Origin: Psychrosphaera sp. F3M07
GTDB taxonomy: Bacteria > Pseudomonadota > Gammaproteobacteria > Enterobacterales > Alteromonadaceae
Assembly (NCBI RefSeq): GCF_018860345.1
Contig: NZ_JAHKPJ010000011.1
Location: forward strand, 248,001-312,000
Direction: 5' to 3'
Length of the DNA: 64,000 nucleotides
The notes beneath the pieces are model-generated. The model saw nothing but the letters and a program-made list of their open reading frames with translations. It did no database searches and had not been told where the DNA came from. Below are positions 27,022-36,124 of the stretch, piece by piece (position 1 is the first letter of the stretch; each line of letters begins with the position of its first letter). Both the position numbers and the translations under genes were made by a program.

Positions 27022-29301
27022 CTAATTATTGAGCTCTGAGTTGTCAAAATATTCTAATAACGCGATGTTGGAAGAACGCGCTTCAACCTGCGTTACCCCC
27101 TCTTTAAAAATGAAATCCGTTACTAAACTTCTAATCGTATATATGTTACCCGCCTTATCAACTATCTCAACATCGCGTTGCTGCGTCATGTAACATGTCC
27201 CTTCAATATCATCACAATTACTAACATTAGCGTCGTCAGCCTCAGAATAATAACTCTTAGTGATTATACCTAGTTCGGTTTCATTCCATTCAAACGGGAG
27301 CACTTCAACTGTATTGCTATCAATGTGACGGTATTGCTCCCCAAATTTATCAGTAGAGAATTGTAAAAACTCCGTTGGAGATTGGTAGGCTTTTGTTAAT
27401 AACCCATATTGCCCATCTAATTCGAAAGAATTAACATCAAAGGCAACATTGACCGCCGCCATATCCCCACGTAACGATACAGTGGTAAGCATACCTGATG
27501 TACTCGTTTTCATTTTAGGATTAACATTAACCAATTCAGGTGCATTTATTAATAAGTTAGTTTGCCTTACGCCTTGTAAGTTGTTGATTTGGGCATAAGT
27601 CATCAAGTGATTTGTGGAATTTACCGTTGGATTATCGTCTGCTACAACTTCAATCGCTAATATACCAAAGGTAATGGCCCAATTAAATTGTACTTCACCA
27701 CCATCAATTAGTTGATGATAAAAACCGGTACCATCGTCTTTGAATGTGGCATAAACCGATTCAATAGGCAAAGCAGCGAACATTAAGTTTGAATTATCAA
27801 CGCTTTCATCTAATACAGAAATAACCCACTGAGAATCCATCAACTCTTTATCATCAAAAGGAATTACATCTTTATCTGACAGGGCATTAAATGTATTAAA
27901 CTGTTGTAAATATGTGACTTCTGAAGAATCTGTATTTACCAATTTATAGCTGTAATCAACGTACAATTGCACGACTGAATCACTCGTTGGTAACTTTTTC
28001 ACTTTCGCCGATGAATAATATTTATCGTAACAACTTGTGATATTGTTTTCGCTTGTGCAATACGTTTCAATAAATGCCCCTTCATCGTCTCGTGCTGCTA
28101 TTGAAAGAACACCATCCGTTAATGTCCAAGTGATAACAAAGGTTCCACTAGACGTGCTCCAACTCCCCTCACCATCATCTTTTATATCGAACACATCGCT
28201 AATTGCACTTTGATACTCATCAGATTTAACAAGGTAAAATTTGTTAGTAAAACTAAAACGGGGATCTGCTGGTGTAAGTGTTGGATCATAAATAATGTCA
28301 TTAATTAATTCATTAATAACATCAGGGTTTTCAGAGCTTATGTCGGCTATAAACTGCGCGGTTAATTGTTTATCTTTTACAAGCTGCAAGGTGTTAGTAA
28401 TCCCCTCAGGTAATTCCACATTATTGTCCACTACGGCTTTGATCAGAGCGGCAATTTCTAATACGTCGTTAAAATCTAATTGTTTATTCATATCATCAAG
28501 TTGAGCTTGGTTTAGTAATCCGTCATCTTCAACTAGCTGATTATTTATGATCACATACTTAGCTGTCGTAACATTTGATACCGTTAGGTTATTATTTTCA
28601 TCAGCTGTTAATACGCCATCAATACCCGCTGAGCTTAGCAGGCTTTCTCCATCGCCCAAGTACGACTTAAATAACACAGAGTCGAAGTCGTCAGAGCCTT
28701 CTGCAGTGACGACGACCATTAAGTCGTCTTCTGGAAACTCAACTTCTAAAGTGTATTTCCCTTGGTTATCAGCGGTTGTTTGAAATTCTAAATGACCTAT
28801 AACAACCGTGACTAAAGCGTTGGGGATAGGTTCGTCGGTGACAGAACCAGAAATGATTAACTGTTTATTTACTTGAATTAACAAATCCACTTCTTTGGAT
28901 ATCGTTTCTAGCTCTCTGCCGTTATCAAAAGAAACCGACATTTGTAACGTTACCTGTGTATCTTCATCAACATCAGGTGTAACAAAATTTAATAATGCTT
29001 GGCCTTGTTCACTTACTTGTGTAAATGAAAGTGGCATATCAAAGCCAACCGGAGCATCAATAATCCCCCAGAAAACTTGCAGTTCGGCAGCATTGGTAGT
29101 GGTCTGTTTAATATCAGCTTGGATAGTCCAGGCGGTTTGTTCTTTGATAACATCTTTATTATTGAGCAAAACTTTATAGGCGACCAATTCCTTGACTGGG
29201 AATTGATCGTCAAAACCAAATATTTTCTTGGCAGTATCCTTACACCCCTGCAAGGTTAATAAAATAAAACCTACGACGAGTAAGTGTTTGTAAATTGTCA
29301 T
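27022..29301 (-). CDS. Large lipoprotein of unknown function
   Basis: A 759-residue protein with a lipoprotein signal peptide (FILLTLQGC, Cys20). Residues about 40-150 look like an Ig-like sandwich, and about 150-210 contain ISGSVTDEPIPNALVTVVIG and DNQGKYTLEVEFP, the form of a carboxypeptidase-regulatory/Big-type beta domain. The rest is acidic and beta-rich with recurring phrases such as DDGEGSWSTSSGTFVITW and DDGTGFYHQLIDGGEVQFNW, suggesting two or three copies of a lipocalin-like or beta-sandwich module. No enzyme motif is seen. It follows the probable barrel protein 29437-30363 on the same strand, and both may be parts of one surface assembly. Confidence 0.8.
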   Translation of the reverse strand: MTIYKHLLVVGFILLTLQGCKDTAKKIFGFDDQFPVKELVAYKVLLNNKDVIKEQTAWTIQADIKQTTTNAAELQVFWGIIDAPVGFDMPLSFTQVSEQGQALLNFVTPDVDEDTQVTLQMSVSFDNGRELETISKEVDLLIQVNKQLIISGSVTDEPIPNALVTVVIGHLEFQTTADNQGKYTLEVEFPEDDLMVVVTAEGSDDFDSVLFKSYLGDGESLLSSAGIDGVLTADENNNLTVSNVTTAKYVIINNQLVEDDGLLNQAQLDDMNKQLDFNDVLEIAALIKAVVDNNVELPEGITNTLQLVKDKQLTAQFIADISSENPDVINELINDIIYDPTLTPADPRFSFTNKFYLVKSDEYQSAISDVFDIKDDGEGSWSTSSGTFVITWTLTDGVLSIAARDDEGAFIETYCTSENNITSCYDKYYSSAKVKKLPTSDSVVQLYVDYSYKLVNTDSSEVTYLQQFNTFNALSDKDVIPFDDKELMDSQWVISVLDESVDNSNLMFAALPIESVYATFKDDGTGFYHQLIDGGEVQFNWAITFGILAIEVVADDNPTVNSTNHLMTYAQINNLQGVRQTNLLINAPELVNVNPKMKTSTSGMLTTVSLRGDMAAVNVAFDVNSFELDGQYGLLTKAYQSPTEFLQFSTDKFGEQYRHIDSNTVEVLPFEWNETELGIITKSYYSEADDANVSNCDDIEGTCYMTQQRDVEIVDKAGNIYTIRSLVTDFIFKEGVTQVEARSSNIALLEYFDNSELNN

Positions 29302-29436
29302 TATACCCTCAGATATTTGAGCTTAGTTGACCTTAATTTAGCTTGATAACAACTAATGTTGATAGCGGACATTACGGCTGAACTACCAATAAACCTAATA
29401 TTTTCATAGTTTAACTCAAGGGTGGATAATCTACGA

Positions 29437-30363
29437 TTAAAGATCCCAAGCAACAGATAAACCTAAAGCAAAAGCACTGGTAGTCGCAGCGGGTATACTC
29501 ACCTTACGTTTAATATCGGTACCATCCATATCAGTCACTAAAGTTTTAGTTTGCAACTCACGTTCAGTTAATCGATAAGTAGCAAAGAAACCTAAATTAA
29601 AGCCTTTTTTAAACTTGAAAGTATAACGAGCTTCCGTTAAAAAATTGTAGCCTCCGGTTTCATTAAAACTAACATCTGAATTTACGGAGTTGAGGACATC
29701 TGTCCAAACCGGTAAACCAATTAAGGCTTTAGCAGAAAACATGTTTTCAGAATTAACCAAAGCACCACTTTCATAAACTAAGCCTGTTAATAAGTTTATA
29801 TTGGCCACTACCTCTTCTGTGTAACTTGCATCGACGGTAACTAATTGGGAAAGAGATGTAATATTTGAGCGCTTAAATGTGTGCATGGCAAACTCAGCGC
29901 CTGCAGCAAACCTTAAATGCTCAGTATATTTAAATTGGATCAGTCCTGTTGTGGTGGCATCTGTGAAAGTGAAATCATTTTTTTGAACATCATTTGTTCC
30001 AGAGATATTCATTTCCGGTAAGTCAATATTCATAATCCAAATTTCATCATCCGCTGTCGGTGCAAAAGTTGCACTTGAGTCCATTGAGAAATCAAAAGTA
30101 TCCGTCACATGATACAAACCACCGGTACGAATTGTCGGGCTGGATACTTGGCCATCGGTGACAATACTAAAAGGTATTTCTCGTCCAAATGCACTCACGC
30201 TATCTTTTAAACGCTCTTCATAACTGACGGATTCCATACCAAATGAAAAATAAGAGTAACTGCCAACAGAGTCAACATTCACCGGTTCGTTACTGGCATG
30301 TACGTGAGATATCGATGCAAAAACAAGGAGGCTATTGAAAAGTAACTTAGCTTTGTTAGACAT
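29437..30363 (-). CDS. Probable outer-membrane beta-barrel protein
   Basis: About 308 residues with a signal peptide (KAKLLFNSLLVFASISHVHA). The mature part alternates polar and hydrophobic residues in strands such as YSYFSFGMESVSYEER, TTGLIQFKYTEHLRFAAGAE and ARYTFKFKKGFNLGFFATYR, and the last strand ends FALGLSVAWDL, the pattern of an outer-membrane barrel. I use the ATG at 30363, with GGA about ten bases upstream; a GTG four codons earlier is the alternative. The gene lies between two lipoprotein genes on the same strand. The family is not recognised. Confidence 0.7.
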   Translation of the reverse strand: MSNKAKLLFNSLLVFASISHVHASNEPVNVDSVGSYSYFSFGMESVSYEERLKDSVSAFGREIPFSIVTDGQVSSPTIRTGGLYHVTDTFDFSMDSSATFAPTADDEIWIMNIDLPEMNISGTNDVQKNDFTFTDATTTGLIQFKYTEHLRFAAGAEFAMHTFKRSNITSLSQLVTVDASYTEEVVANINLLTGLVYESGALVNSENMFSAKALIGLPVWTDVLNSVNSDVSFNETGGYNFLTEARYTFKFKKGFNLGFFATYRLTERELQTKTLVTDMDGTDIKRKVSIPAATTSAFALGLSVAWDL

Positions 30364-30401
30364 AAATTTTTCCACTTAGAATAAAAGTTTTAACTGTAAA
30401 C

Positions 30402-30438
30402 AAAAAAGCCACTTAGAAAAATAAGACTAAGTGGCTTT
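30402..30438 (-). terminator. Terminator after the 1315-residue lipoprotein gene
   Basis: Twelve-base perfect arms (AAAGCCACTTAG and complement) with a 10-base loop; on the minus strand a T run follows. It separates the large lipoprotein from the barrel gene. Confidence 0.88.
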
Positions 30439-30457
30439 GTTAATTAACGTAAATGTA

Positions 30458-33400
30458 TTATTTACGTATTGCTTTTTTACTTAGTGACTCAGCCGGAGTT
30501 TCAGCCGCTGCACTAGCTGTATTAAAAATATTAGCACCAGAGTCGAATGTTTCTTCCAATAGTACTTCATCGTCTTCACCTGACATGTCAGTGACTTTGA
30601 TATTATCTATTTGAACATTACCTTCAGCTAAACGTAAATCAAGTGTGAAACCTTTAGTTTCAGCGTCCACTTCATCAGCCCAGAACTGCCAACTAGCTTC
30701 TCTAACATCTAAGAATAACTCTTTTGACAAGGTCAAAATAGATTCGTCATCTGAGTTAAATACGTTCAGAGTTGCCGTGGTAACGTCATCATCCAAATTG
30801 TCAGTGTCATTAGTATCGGTTACAAATGTCCATTCATAACGAACCCATTCACGTTGTGACCAACCTTCACCTTGGCGAATTGCATTGTCCCAGTCATGGT
30901 AGAACCAATCTGGTTGTTCGCTAAGGCTGTATATATCTAAGTTATCAGTCGTCCAATTTAATCCACCACCATGGCTTGCAAATAGGAACCAACGATTTGA
31001 ATCTGTATTTTCTTCAAAATCAGACAATTTGAATATTGGAGACCACTCCCAATCGCCATCGTTGAAGCCATAGTTTTCACCCGCTTCATTTCCAGCAGCA
31101 CTCATATTGGTACAACTATCATTATCTAGTGGGCCATCAAATTGGCACAAACCAGTTAAGTCCGTGTAGTCATCTGAATTCAAATCTGAAGAGTAATAGC
31201 CGTTTTGATATAACGTATTATTAAAGTTTGGAATATCAGCGTCTATGTCGGCTTCATTTACCCAATAGCTATTTCTCCAATCAAATTGAACTTCAACACG
31301 CTCATTAGCAGAGTTTTCCCAACCCCAAGGTACGTACAACATATCTTGGGTATTCCACTCAGGAGTATTTCCGTCTTCATCACGCCAATCTCCAAAATCC
31401 CAGTAATAGCGAGTTCCAGTGTCTTGATCAACATAATAATCAGCCACTTCTGTTAACACTTCACCATCTTCATCTGGATTTAAAGGGTCCATACCTAGAT
31501 TACGTCTGTATAGTGTATTTTCACCATCACTATTGGTTTCCCAACGATCAGAATACACATTACCGTCAACATCAACATGGTGATATGGGATTCGAACATA
31601 ACGTACTTTGTTTTCTTCTGCGTCATCTAAGAAGTAACCATCGTCTACTGAATCACCATCAATATCCGTGATAATTGGTTGGGCAACTCTTACTTCTTTA
31701 TCTTGATTCCAAGCCGCACGCCACACCGTGTTATTAGACCATTGCCATTTTAATGCATAAGATTTATCAGCCGTTAATTCAAAACCATCATTCCAAGTCC
31801 AAAAATTACCATCTGAATCTGCAGGATTAGAATCAACATTGTTCCAATTAATTTGATGTGAATCTCTTAAAAACACTTCCACTTTAAATTTGCTAGAGCT
31901 AGGAACTGAATATTCAACTTTATGATTTAACGGATAACCTACATTCGCTAATGTTGTTTCACTGCTTGAATGCCAAGGGTTAAGTTCGTCAACACCAAAC
32001 TTACCAACTTGGCCGTCCGTAATTCCAGCAACCGCACCGGCAAAACCTGTATACCAACCTTCACTAGGTCTTGTAGTCCACGACCAATTCAGATCAGACT
32101 CACCAGATAATAATTGAAAACCTTCAATATCAACGGCTTCGCCATCAATGTTAATTTCATAACTTGAGGCGGTCGTTAATGGATCGGTTGAGACATTAAT
32201 ATTACCTGTTGCATCATCAATAGTGGTTCTGTCTGTATCAAATATCATATGCATGGTACGGTTTAGCCAAATATTTAGGCTTAACGCTACTTCTTCTTTA
32301 ACTTCATTGCCTTCTTCATCTTTTGTTACGGCATATACTGAAGTGCCAGAATTAACAGAGTTGGTATCCATATATTTACTAAATTCAACAGAGGCCGAAT
32401 ATAAATTCTCTTGATCTGTAAAGTAGTTAATAACTTTAGGGTTATTACCTGTGAAAACACCTGTTGAGCTACCACGTAATACTTCAATATCATCAATTTT
32501 ATTTGAGTCACCTAACACTGAAGATGTTTGAGTAATTTCTAAGAACTCAGCTTCTGTTTCACCACGTTTCATTGATAACGTATCAATACGTCCAGAAATT
32601 GATGTACTTGTATTTTTGTCAAAACCAGTAAATAAAATTTTATCTCCTGATACTTTCCAATTATAGATATCGTAACGTTGTAACCAATCGTCATCTTCAA
32701 GTATATCAACACGTTTACCATCAACTAAACGGACAGCACGTATAACCGAACGAACGCCAAAATCTGGGTGTTCTCTGTCTTCAATATAATATGCAAAACC
32801 TTTAGCTACTTGTAAATCACGTTGACCATTGTCAAAGAAATTCCAGTATGAGTCCCAATCATCACCAACGATAAACTCCGCATAGGTCGCACCACTGTAT
32901 GGCAACATACGTTTTAATTTTGCGATAAATAGTGTGCGGTCATTTAAATAACGTTCTTCGATAAATAAACCGTACATAGAGCCGTCATCACCTAAGATGA
33001 TGCGCTTTGGTGAAACATTCCAATCATTATCAGAAAATATTTTCGTTTCCAATTCAAGAATGTAACGCCCTGGCCCTTCTACTCTTGGTTGTATAAACTT
33101 AATACCTGCATCCCAACCGTTCGAGTCTGAATAGATAACTGTGTTTGCATCATCTTTAGCATAAAAGAATTGCCCCCAAGGTAGACTATCTTCTAACGTG
33201 AATGTTTCAGGGTTTGTATTAGAAGCATTTTTCACTAAATTCAGACTGTATTGTCCGTTAGCTAATTGGTCATAATATGTGTAAGTGATAGTGTCATTAG
33301 GTAATGACATAAACGAGGACACAAAAAAGTTATCAGGCGTTAAGTTTTGACTGGTTCCATCTGGTGAAACTTTACGTAAGCTTTGTGATTCCCAGAAAGT

Positions 33401-34405
33401 TTGATTAAATTCAAACGAGTCGTTCACACCATCACCATCGGTATCAACTTCGTCCATTTTCTTAGCGATGAAATAAACATTACCATTCGCATCTATCTGT
33501 AATGGCTTACGTTTTTGATCACTTAACGTTTTACGGTAATCATCGTTAATACTAGCAGCGACGTAACCGACTTCAACACATGTCCACTCGGCAGTATCAA
33601 CATTAACTTTAAATATTGCACAGCCTTCCGTCGCTTTAATGAATTCATGGCTATTCCATATATCCTCTTGTGCTAAAGCAAAAAATAACCAAGGCGTTAC
33701 TTCAACTTCGTCTTCTGAAAATGGATCACTTTCGTCACGAGGTGTCACAGTAACTTCTTCCCAAACAACAGAATAAGAAACGTTCAAGTTATAATCTGAT
33801 TCAGCAGCAAATTGTAAATCGCCATTTTCGTCAATAACAAAGAAGTTAGACGTTGTATCGTCAGCTAATTTTGCTGCTGCTTGAGCAGAATAACCGGCAG
33901 CTTGGATATTTTTAGCTCTTTCTAGTTTAGAAAGTTTTTTACCTTTTTTAGGAGAGTCGTGGAAAACAAAGGTATTTAATTTACGTCCATCTTTTGACAT
34001 TGCACTTACAATGCCGCCAACGCTATTACCATCGCCTGAAGTTTGAGTCGCAGGATTTTCAGTTGTTACAACAGAAACGGCACCAGAAAGATTAAATGAT
34101 AAAACATTGCCATCTCCTTCTCCTTCTCCTTCTCCTTCACCACCTGTATTTGGATCCGTTTGGATTGAACTATCATTAGGCGCAAAGTCAGCGTTATCAC
34201 CAACGCCGTCTCCATCTGAGTCCATTGTTTCTGAACTATCGTCAGGAAAAGCATCTTCTGAATCGGCAACCCCATCACCGTCTCTATCTGAGGGTTGGGT
34301 TATACCACCATCATCAGGTGCGTCGTCTCCGCCGCCCCCACCACAGGCTGTTAAAGCGAGTACGCTGCTTAAAGCTAATAACTTTAATAACGATGTAATA
34401 CTCAT
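30458..34405 (-). CDS. Giant lipoprotein with thrombospondin type 3 calcium repeats
   Basis: A 1315-residue protein with a lipobox (LALTAC, Cys21) followed by a GGGGGDD linker. Residues about 38-82 hold calcium-binding repeats (DRDGDGVADSEDAFPDD; MDSDGDGVGDNADFAPND), then a GEGEGEGEG linker coded by a hexanucleotide repeat. About 90-650 is beta-rich and has propeller-like features; a further Asp-rich region with DIDGDSVDDGYFLDDAEE lies near 920. The C-terminal about 200 residues (DWFYHDWDNAIRQGEGW to GNVQIDNIKVTDMSG) look like a jelly-roll carbohydrate-binding domain. No catalytic motif is recognised. It is probably a surface lipoprotein for adhesion or polymer binding. The C-terminus KKAIRK is basic. 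Confidence 0.8.
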   Translation of the reverse strand: MSITSLLKLLALSSVLALTACGGGGGDDAPDDGGITQPSDRDGDGVADSEDAFPDDSSETMDSDGDGVGDNADFAPNDSSIQTDPNTGGEGEGEGEGDGNVLSFNLSGAVSVVTTENPATQTSGDGNSVGGIVSAMSKDGRKLNTFVFHDSPKKGKKLSKLERAKNIQAAGYSAQAAAKLADDTTSNFFVIDENGDLQFAAESDYNLNVSYSVVWEEVTVTPRDESDPFSEDEVEVTPWLFFALAQEDIWNSHEFIKATEGCAIFKVNVDTAEWTCVEVGYVAASINDDYRKTLSDQKRKPLQIDANGNVYFIAKKMDEVDTDGDGVNDSFEFNQTFWESQSLRKVSPDGTSQNLTPDNFFVSSFMSLPNDTITYTYYDQLANGQYSLNLVKNASNTNPETFTLEDSLPWGQFFYAKDDANTVIYSDSNGWDAGIKFIQPRVEGPGRYILELETKIFSDNDWNVSPKRIILGDDGSMYGLFIEERYLNDRTLFIAKLKRMLPYSGATYAEFIVGDDWDSYWNFFDNGQRDLQVAKGFAYYIEDREHPDFGVRSVIRAVRLVDGKRVDILEDDDWLQRYDIYNWKVSGDKILFTGFDKNTSTSISGRIDTLSMKRGETEAEFLEITQTSSVLGDSNKIDDIEVLRGSSTGVFTGNNPKVINYFTDQENLYSASVEFSKYMDTNSVNSGTSVYAVTKDEEGNEVKEEVALSLNIWLNRTMHMIFDTDRTTIDDATGNINVSTDPLTTASSYEINIDGEAVDIEGFQLLSGESDLNWSWTTRPSEGWYTGFAGAVAGITDGQVGKFGVDELNPWHSSSETTLANVGYPLNHKVEYSVPSSSKFKVEVFLRDSHQINWNNVDSNPADSDGNFWTWNDGFELTADKSYALKWQWSNNTVWRAAWNQDKEVRVAQPIITDIDGDSVDDGYFLDDAEENKVRYVRIPYHHVDVDGNVYSDRWETNSDGENTLYRRNLGMDPLNPDEDGEVLTEVADYYVDQDTGTRYYWDFGDWRDEDGNTPEWNTQDMLYVPWGWENSANERVEVQFDWRNSYWVNEADIDADIPNFNNTLYQNGYYSSDLNSDDYTDLTGLCQFDGPLDNDSCTNMSAAGNEAGENYGFNDGDWEWSPIFKLSDFEENTDSNRWFLFASHGGGLNWTTDNLDIYSLSEQPDWFYHDWDNAIRQGEGWSQREWVRYEWTFVTDTNDTDNLDDDVTTATLNVFNSDDESILTLSKELFLDVREASWQFWADEVDAETKGFTLDLRLAEGNVQIDNIKVTDMSGEDDEVLLEETFDSGANIFNTASAAAETPAESLSKKAIRK

Positions 34406-34669
34406 GATATCTCCTAGAACATTAATTTATTATTATAATTGTTTTTAATTATAGTTACTGTTTTATTCTAGCCTATTATTCTCCAATTAATAGACATTTA
34501 TTGGTTTAAATTTTAATTTTTATTTAATGTAAATCAATGATTTATCACAACCACCTCATCTGACCAGAAATATTGGGACAACGAATAAATACAGCGTCAA
34601 ATTTTATTGGCATTGTTCCTGCTATATCCATACATCAGAATATCCCGCAACAATTTATTGGAGATTTAT

Positions 34670-35278
34670 ATGGAATGGGCGTTAGTTTTATTAGTGCTGT
34701 TAATTATTACCGTTTCACTCGTGGCTAGTCATTTTATGGACAATAGCAACCCTTATCCCTTTAAAAAGAAAACACAATTATTAACCAGCATTGAACGTGG
34801 TTTTTTAGCACTACTAGAGAAAGCGGTTGGTAATGATTTTAAAATTGTTAACCGTGTAAAATTAAACGATATCATTGACCTGAAAGATTCGGTAACTGGC
34901 AAAGCTAAACGCTCTGCATTAATGAAAACGTCTTCAAAATATATCGATTACGTTTTGTGTGACCCAAATACATTCCGAATCATTGCTGCTGTTGATTTAG
35001 TTAATCACAACAAAGGTGGTCATAAATCTAAACAGGATTGGTTTGTCAATGGTGCGCTAGAAGCTGCTGGTATTCCTCATATTAGAATAAAAGTAAAAGC
35101 CGGATATCAAATCGAAGAAATTAGAAATGGCATCATGTACAAGATTGGTAAAAAAGAACGTTCAACACCACCTGAACCAATTATCAAAGGCAATATCCCT
35201 AGACGTCCCGTGGGTGCACTGTCCTCTTCACAAATAAAAGCTCAATTGGCAGCACCGGTATTCGCAAAAGCATCATAA
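34670..35278 (+). CDS. DUF2726 protein with N-terminal membrane anchor
   Basis: A 202-residue protein: a single hydrophobic helix (about 3-23, WALVLLVLLIITVSLVA), then a DUF2726 domain starting at QLLTSIERGFLALLEKAVG. That domain is related to restriction-endonuclease-like (PD-(D/E)XK) folds; here IDYVLCDPNTFRIIAAVDLV could supply acidic residues and later KQDWFVNGALEAAGIPHIRI follows. The start at 34670 is preferred over an ATG 63 bases upstream because TTGGAG precedes it and the helix then begins the protein. DUF2726 has no firm biochemical function. A terminator follows. Confidence 0.85.
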   Translation: MEWALVLLVLLIITVSLVASHFMDNSNPYPFKKKTQLLTSIERGFLALLEKAVGNDFKIVNRVKLNDIIDLKDSVTGKAKRSALMKTSSKYIDYVLCDPNTFRIIAAVDLVNHNKGGHKSKQDWFVNGALEAAGIPHIRIKVKAGYQIEEIRNGIMYKIGKKERSTPPEPIIKGNIPRRPVGALSSSQIKAQLAAPVFAKAS

Positions 35279-35313
35279 CGTAATGATTGCGACAAATTAA
35301 CGTTTGACACAAT

Positions 35314-35335
35314 AGGAGGCTTTGCCTCCTTTTTT
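35314..35335 (+). terminator. Terminator after DUF2726 gene
   Basis: AGGAGGC and GCCTCCT with a 3-base loop followed by T. Confidence 0.88.
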
Positions 35336-35431
35336 GATCCAGTAGATTTTAGATAAATGAGTTAGCTTTCAAACAAGATTATTTTATACTGTGTCAAATT
35401 TTTGAATTAAGAATCTAATATAAGGTCTAAC

Positions 35432-36124
35432 ATGACTATCGCTATCATAGGTGCAATGGAACAAGAAGTTGCCATTTTAAAAGACAAAATGAACAACCGT
35501 GTTGAAACTAAAATCGCCGATTTTGTTTTCTACTCTGGCAAATTGAACAACCAAGATGTAGTACTTGTGCAATCAGGCATAGGTAAAGTAGCCTCTACCA
35601 TTGCAACCGCATTGGTGATTGAACGATTCTCACCTAAATATGTTATCAATACCGGCTCTGCTGGCGGCTTTGATCCAGCGTTGAAAGTGGGTGACATCGC
35701 GGTGGGCAATGAACTCGTTCATCATGACGTTGATGTAACTGCATTTAATTATGCATTTGGTCAAGTCCCTGGAATGCCTGCCACATTTAAAGCCGATGAA
35801 ACGCTAATTGCCGTAGCACAACAATGCATCAACAACCTTGATGGCATTACCAGTAAAGTTGGTTTAATCGCAACGGGTGATAGTTTTATGTGTGATCCTG
35901 AACGTATTAACCAGACTCGTGAACGTTTCCCGACTATGTTAGCGGTTGAAATGGAAGGGGCCGCTATAGCGCAAACTTGCCATCAATTAAAAACCCCTTT
36001 TTTAGTGATCCGTTCTTTATCTGATATTGCAGGTCAAGAATCACCAATGAGCTTTGATGCATACTTAGAAGTGGCATCGAAAAACTCATCGGCATTAATG
36101 TTGGATATTTTAAGCCAACTTTAA
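35432..36124 (+). CDS. mtnN: 5'-methylthioadenosine/S-adenosylhomocysteine nucleosidase
   Basis: MtnN cleaves methylthioadenosine and S-adenosylhomocysteine to adenine plus the ribose moiety, clearing products of methylation, polyamine and autoinducer-2 pathways. The 230 residues match the E. coli protein (232). It shows AIIGAMEQEVAILKD, GIGKVASTIATA, INTGSAGGFDP, the base-binding TGDSFM, and VEMEGAAIAQ with the ribose-binding Glu, then RSLSDIAGQ with the catalytic Asp. The last base of its stop is the first base of the next start (TAATG), so translation is coupled to the CobD/CbiB-like gene. Confidence 0.97.
   Translation: MTIAIIGAMEQEVAILKDKMNNRVETKIADFVFYSGKLNNQDVVLVQSGIGKVASTIATALVIERFSPKYVINTGSAGGFDPALKVGDIAVGNELVHHDVDVTAFNYAFGQVPGMPATFKADETLIAVAQQCINNLDGITSKVGLIATGDSFMCDPERINQTRERFPTMLAVEMEGAAIAQTCHQLKTPFLVIRSLSDIAGQESPMSFDAYLEVASKNSSALMLDILSQL

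Noticed and set aside
34107-34448. 113-residue plus-strand ORF rich in Ser-Pro
   Set aside because: It is the complement of the Gly-Glu linker and calcium repeats of the giant lipoprotein; its composition is a reflection of that repeat.
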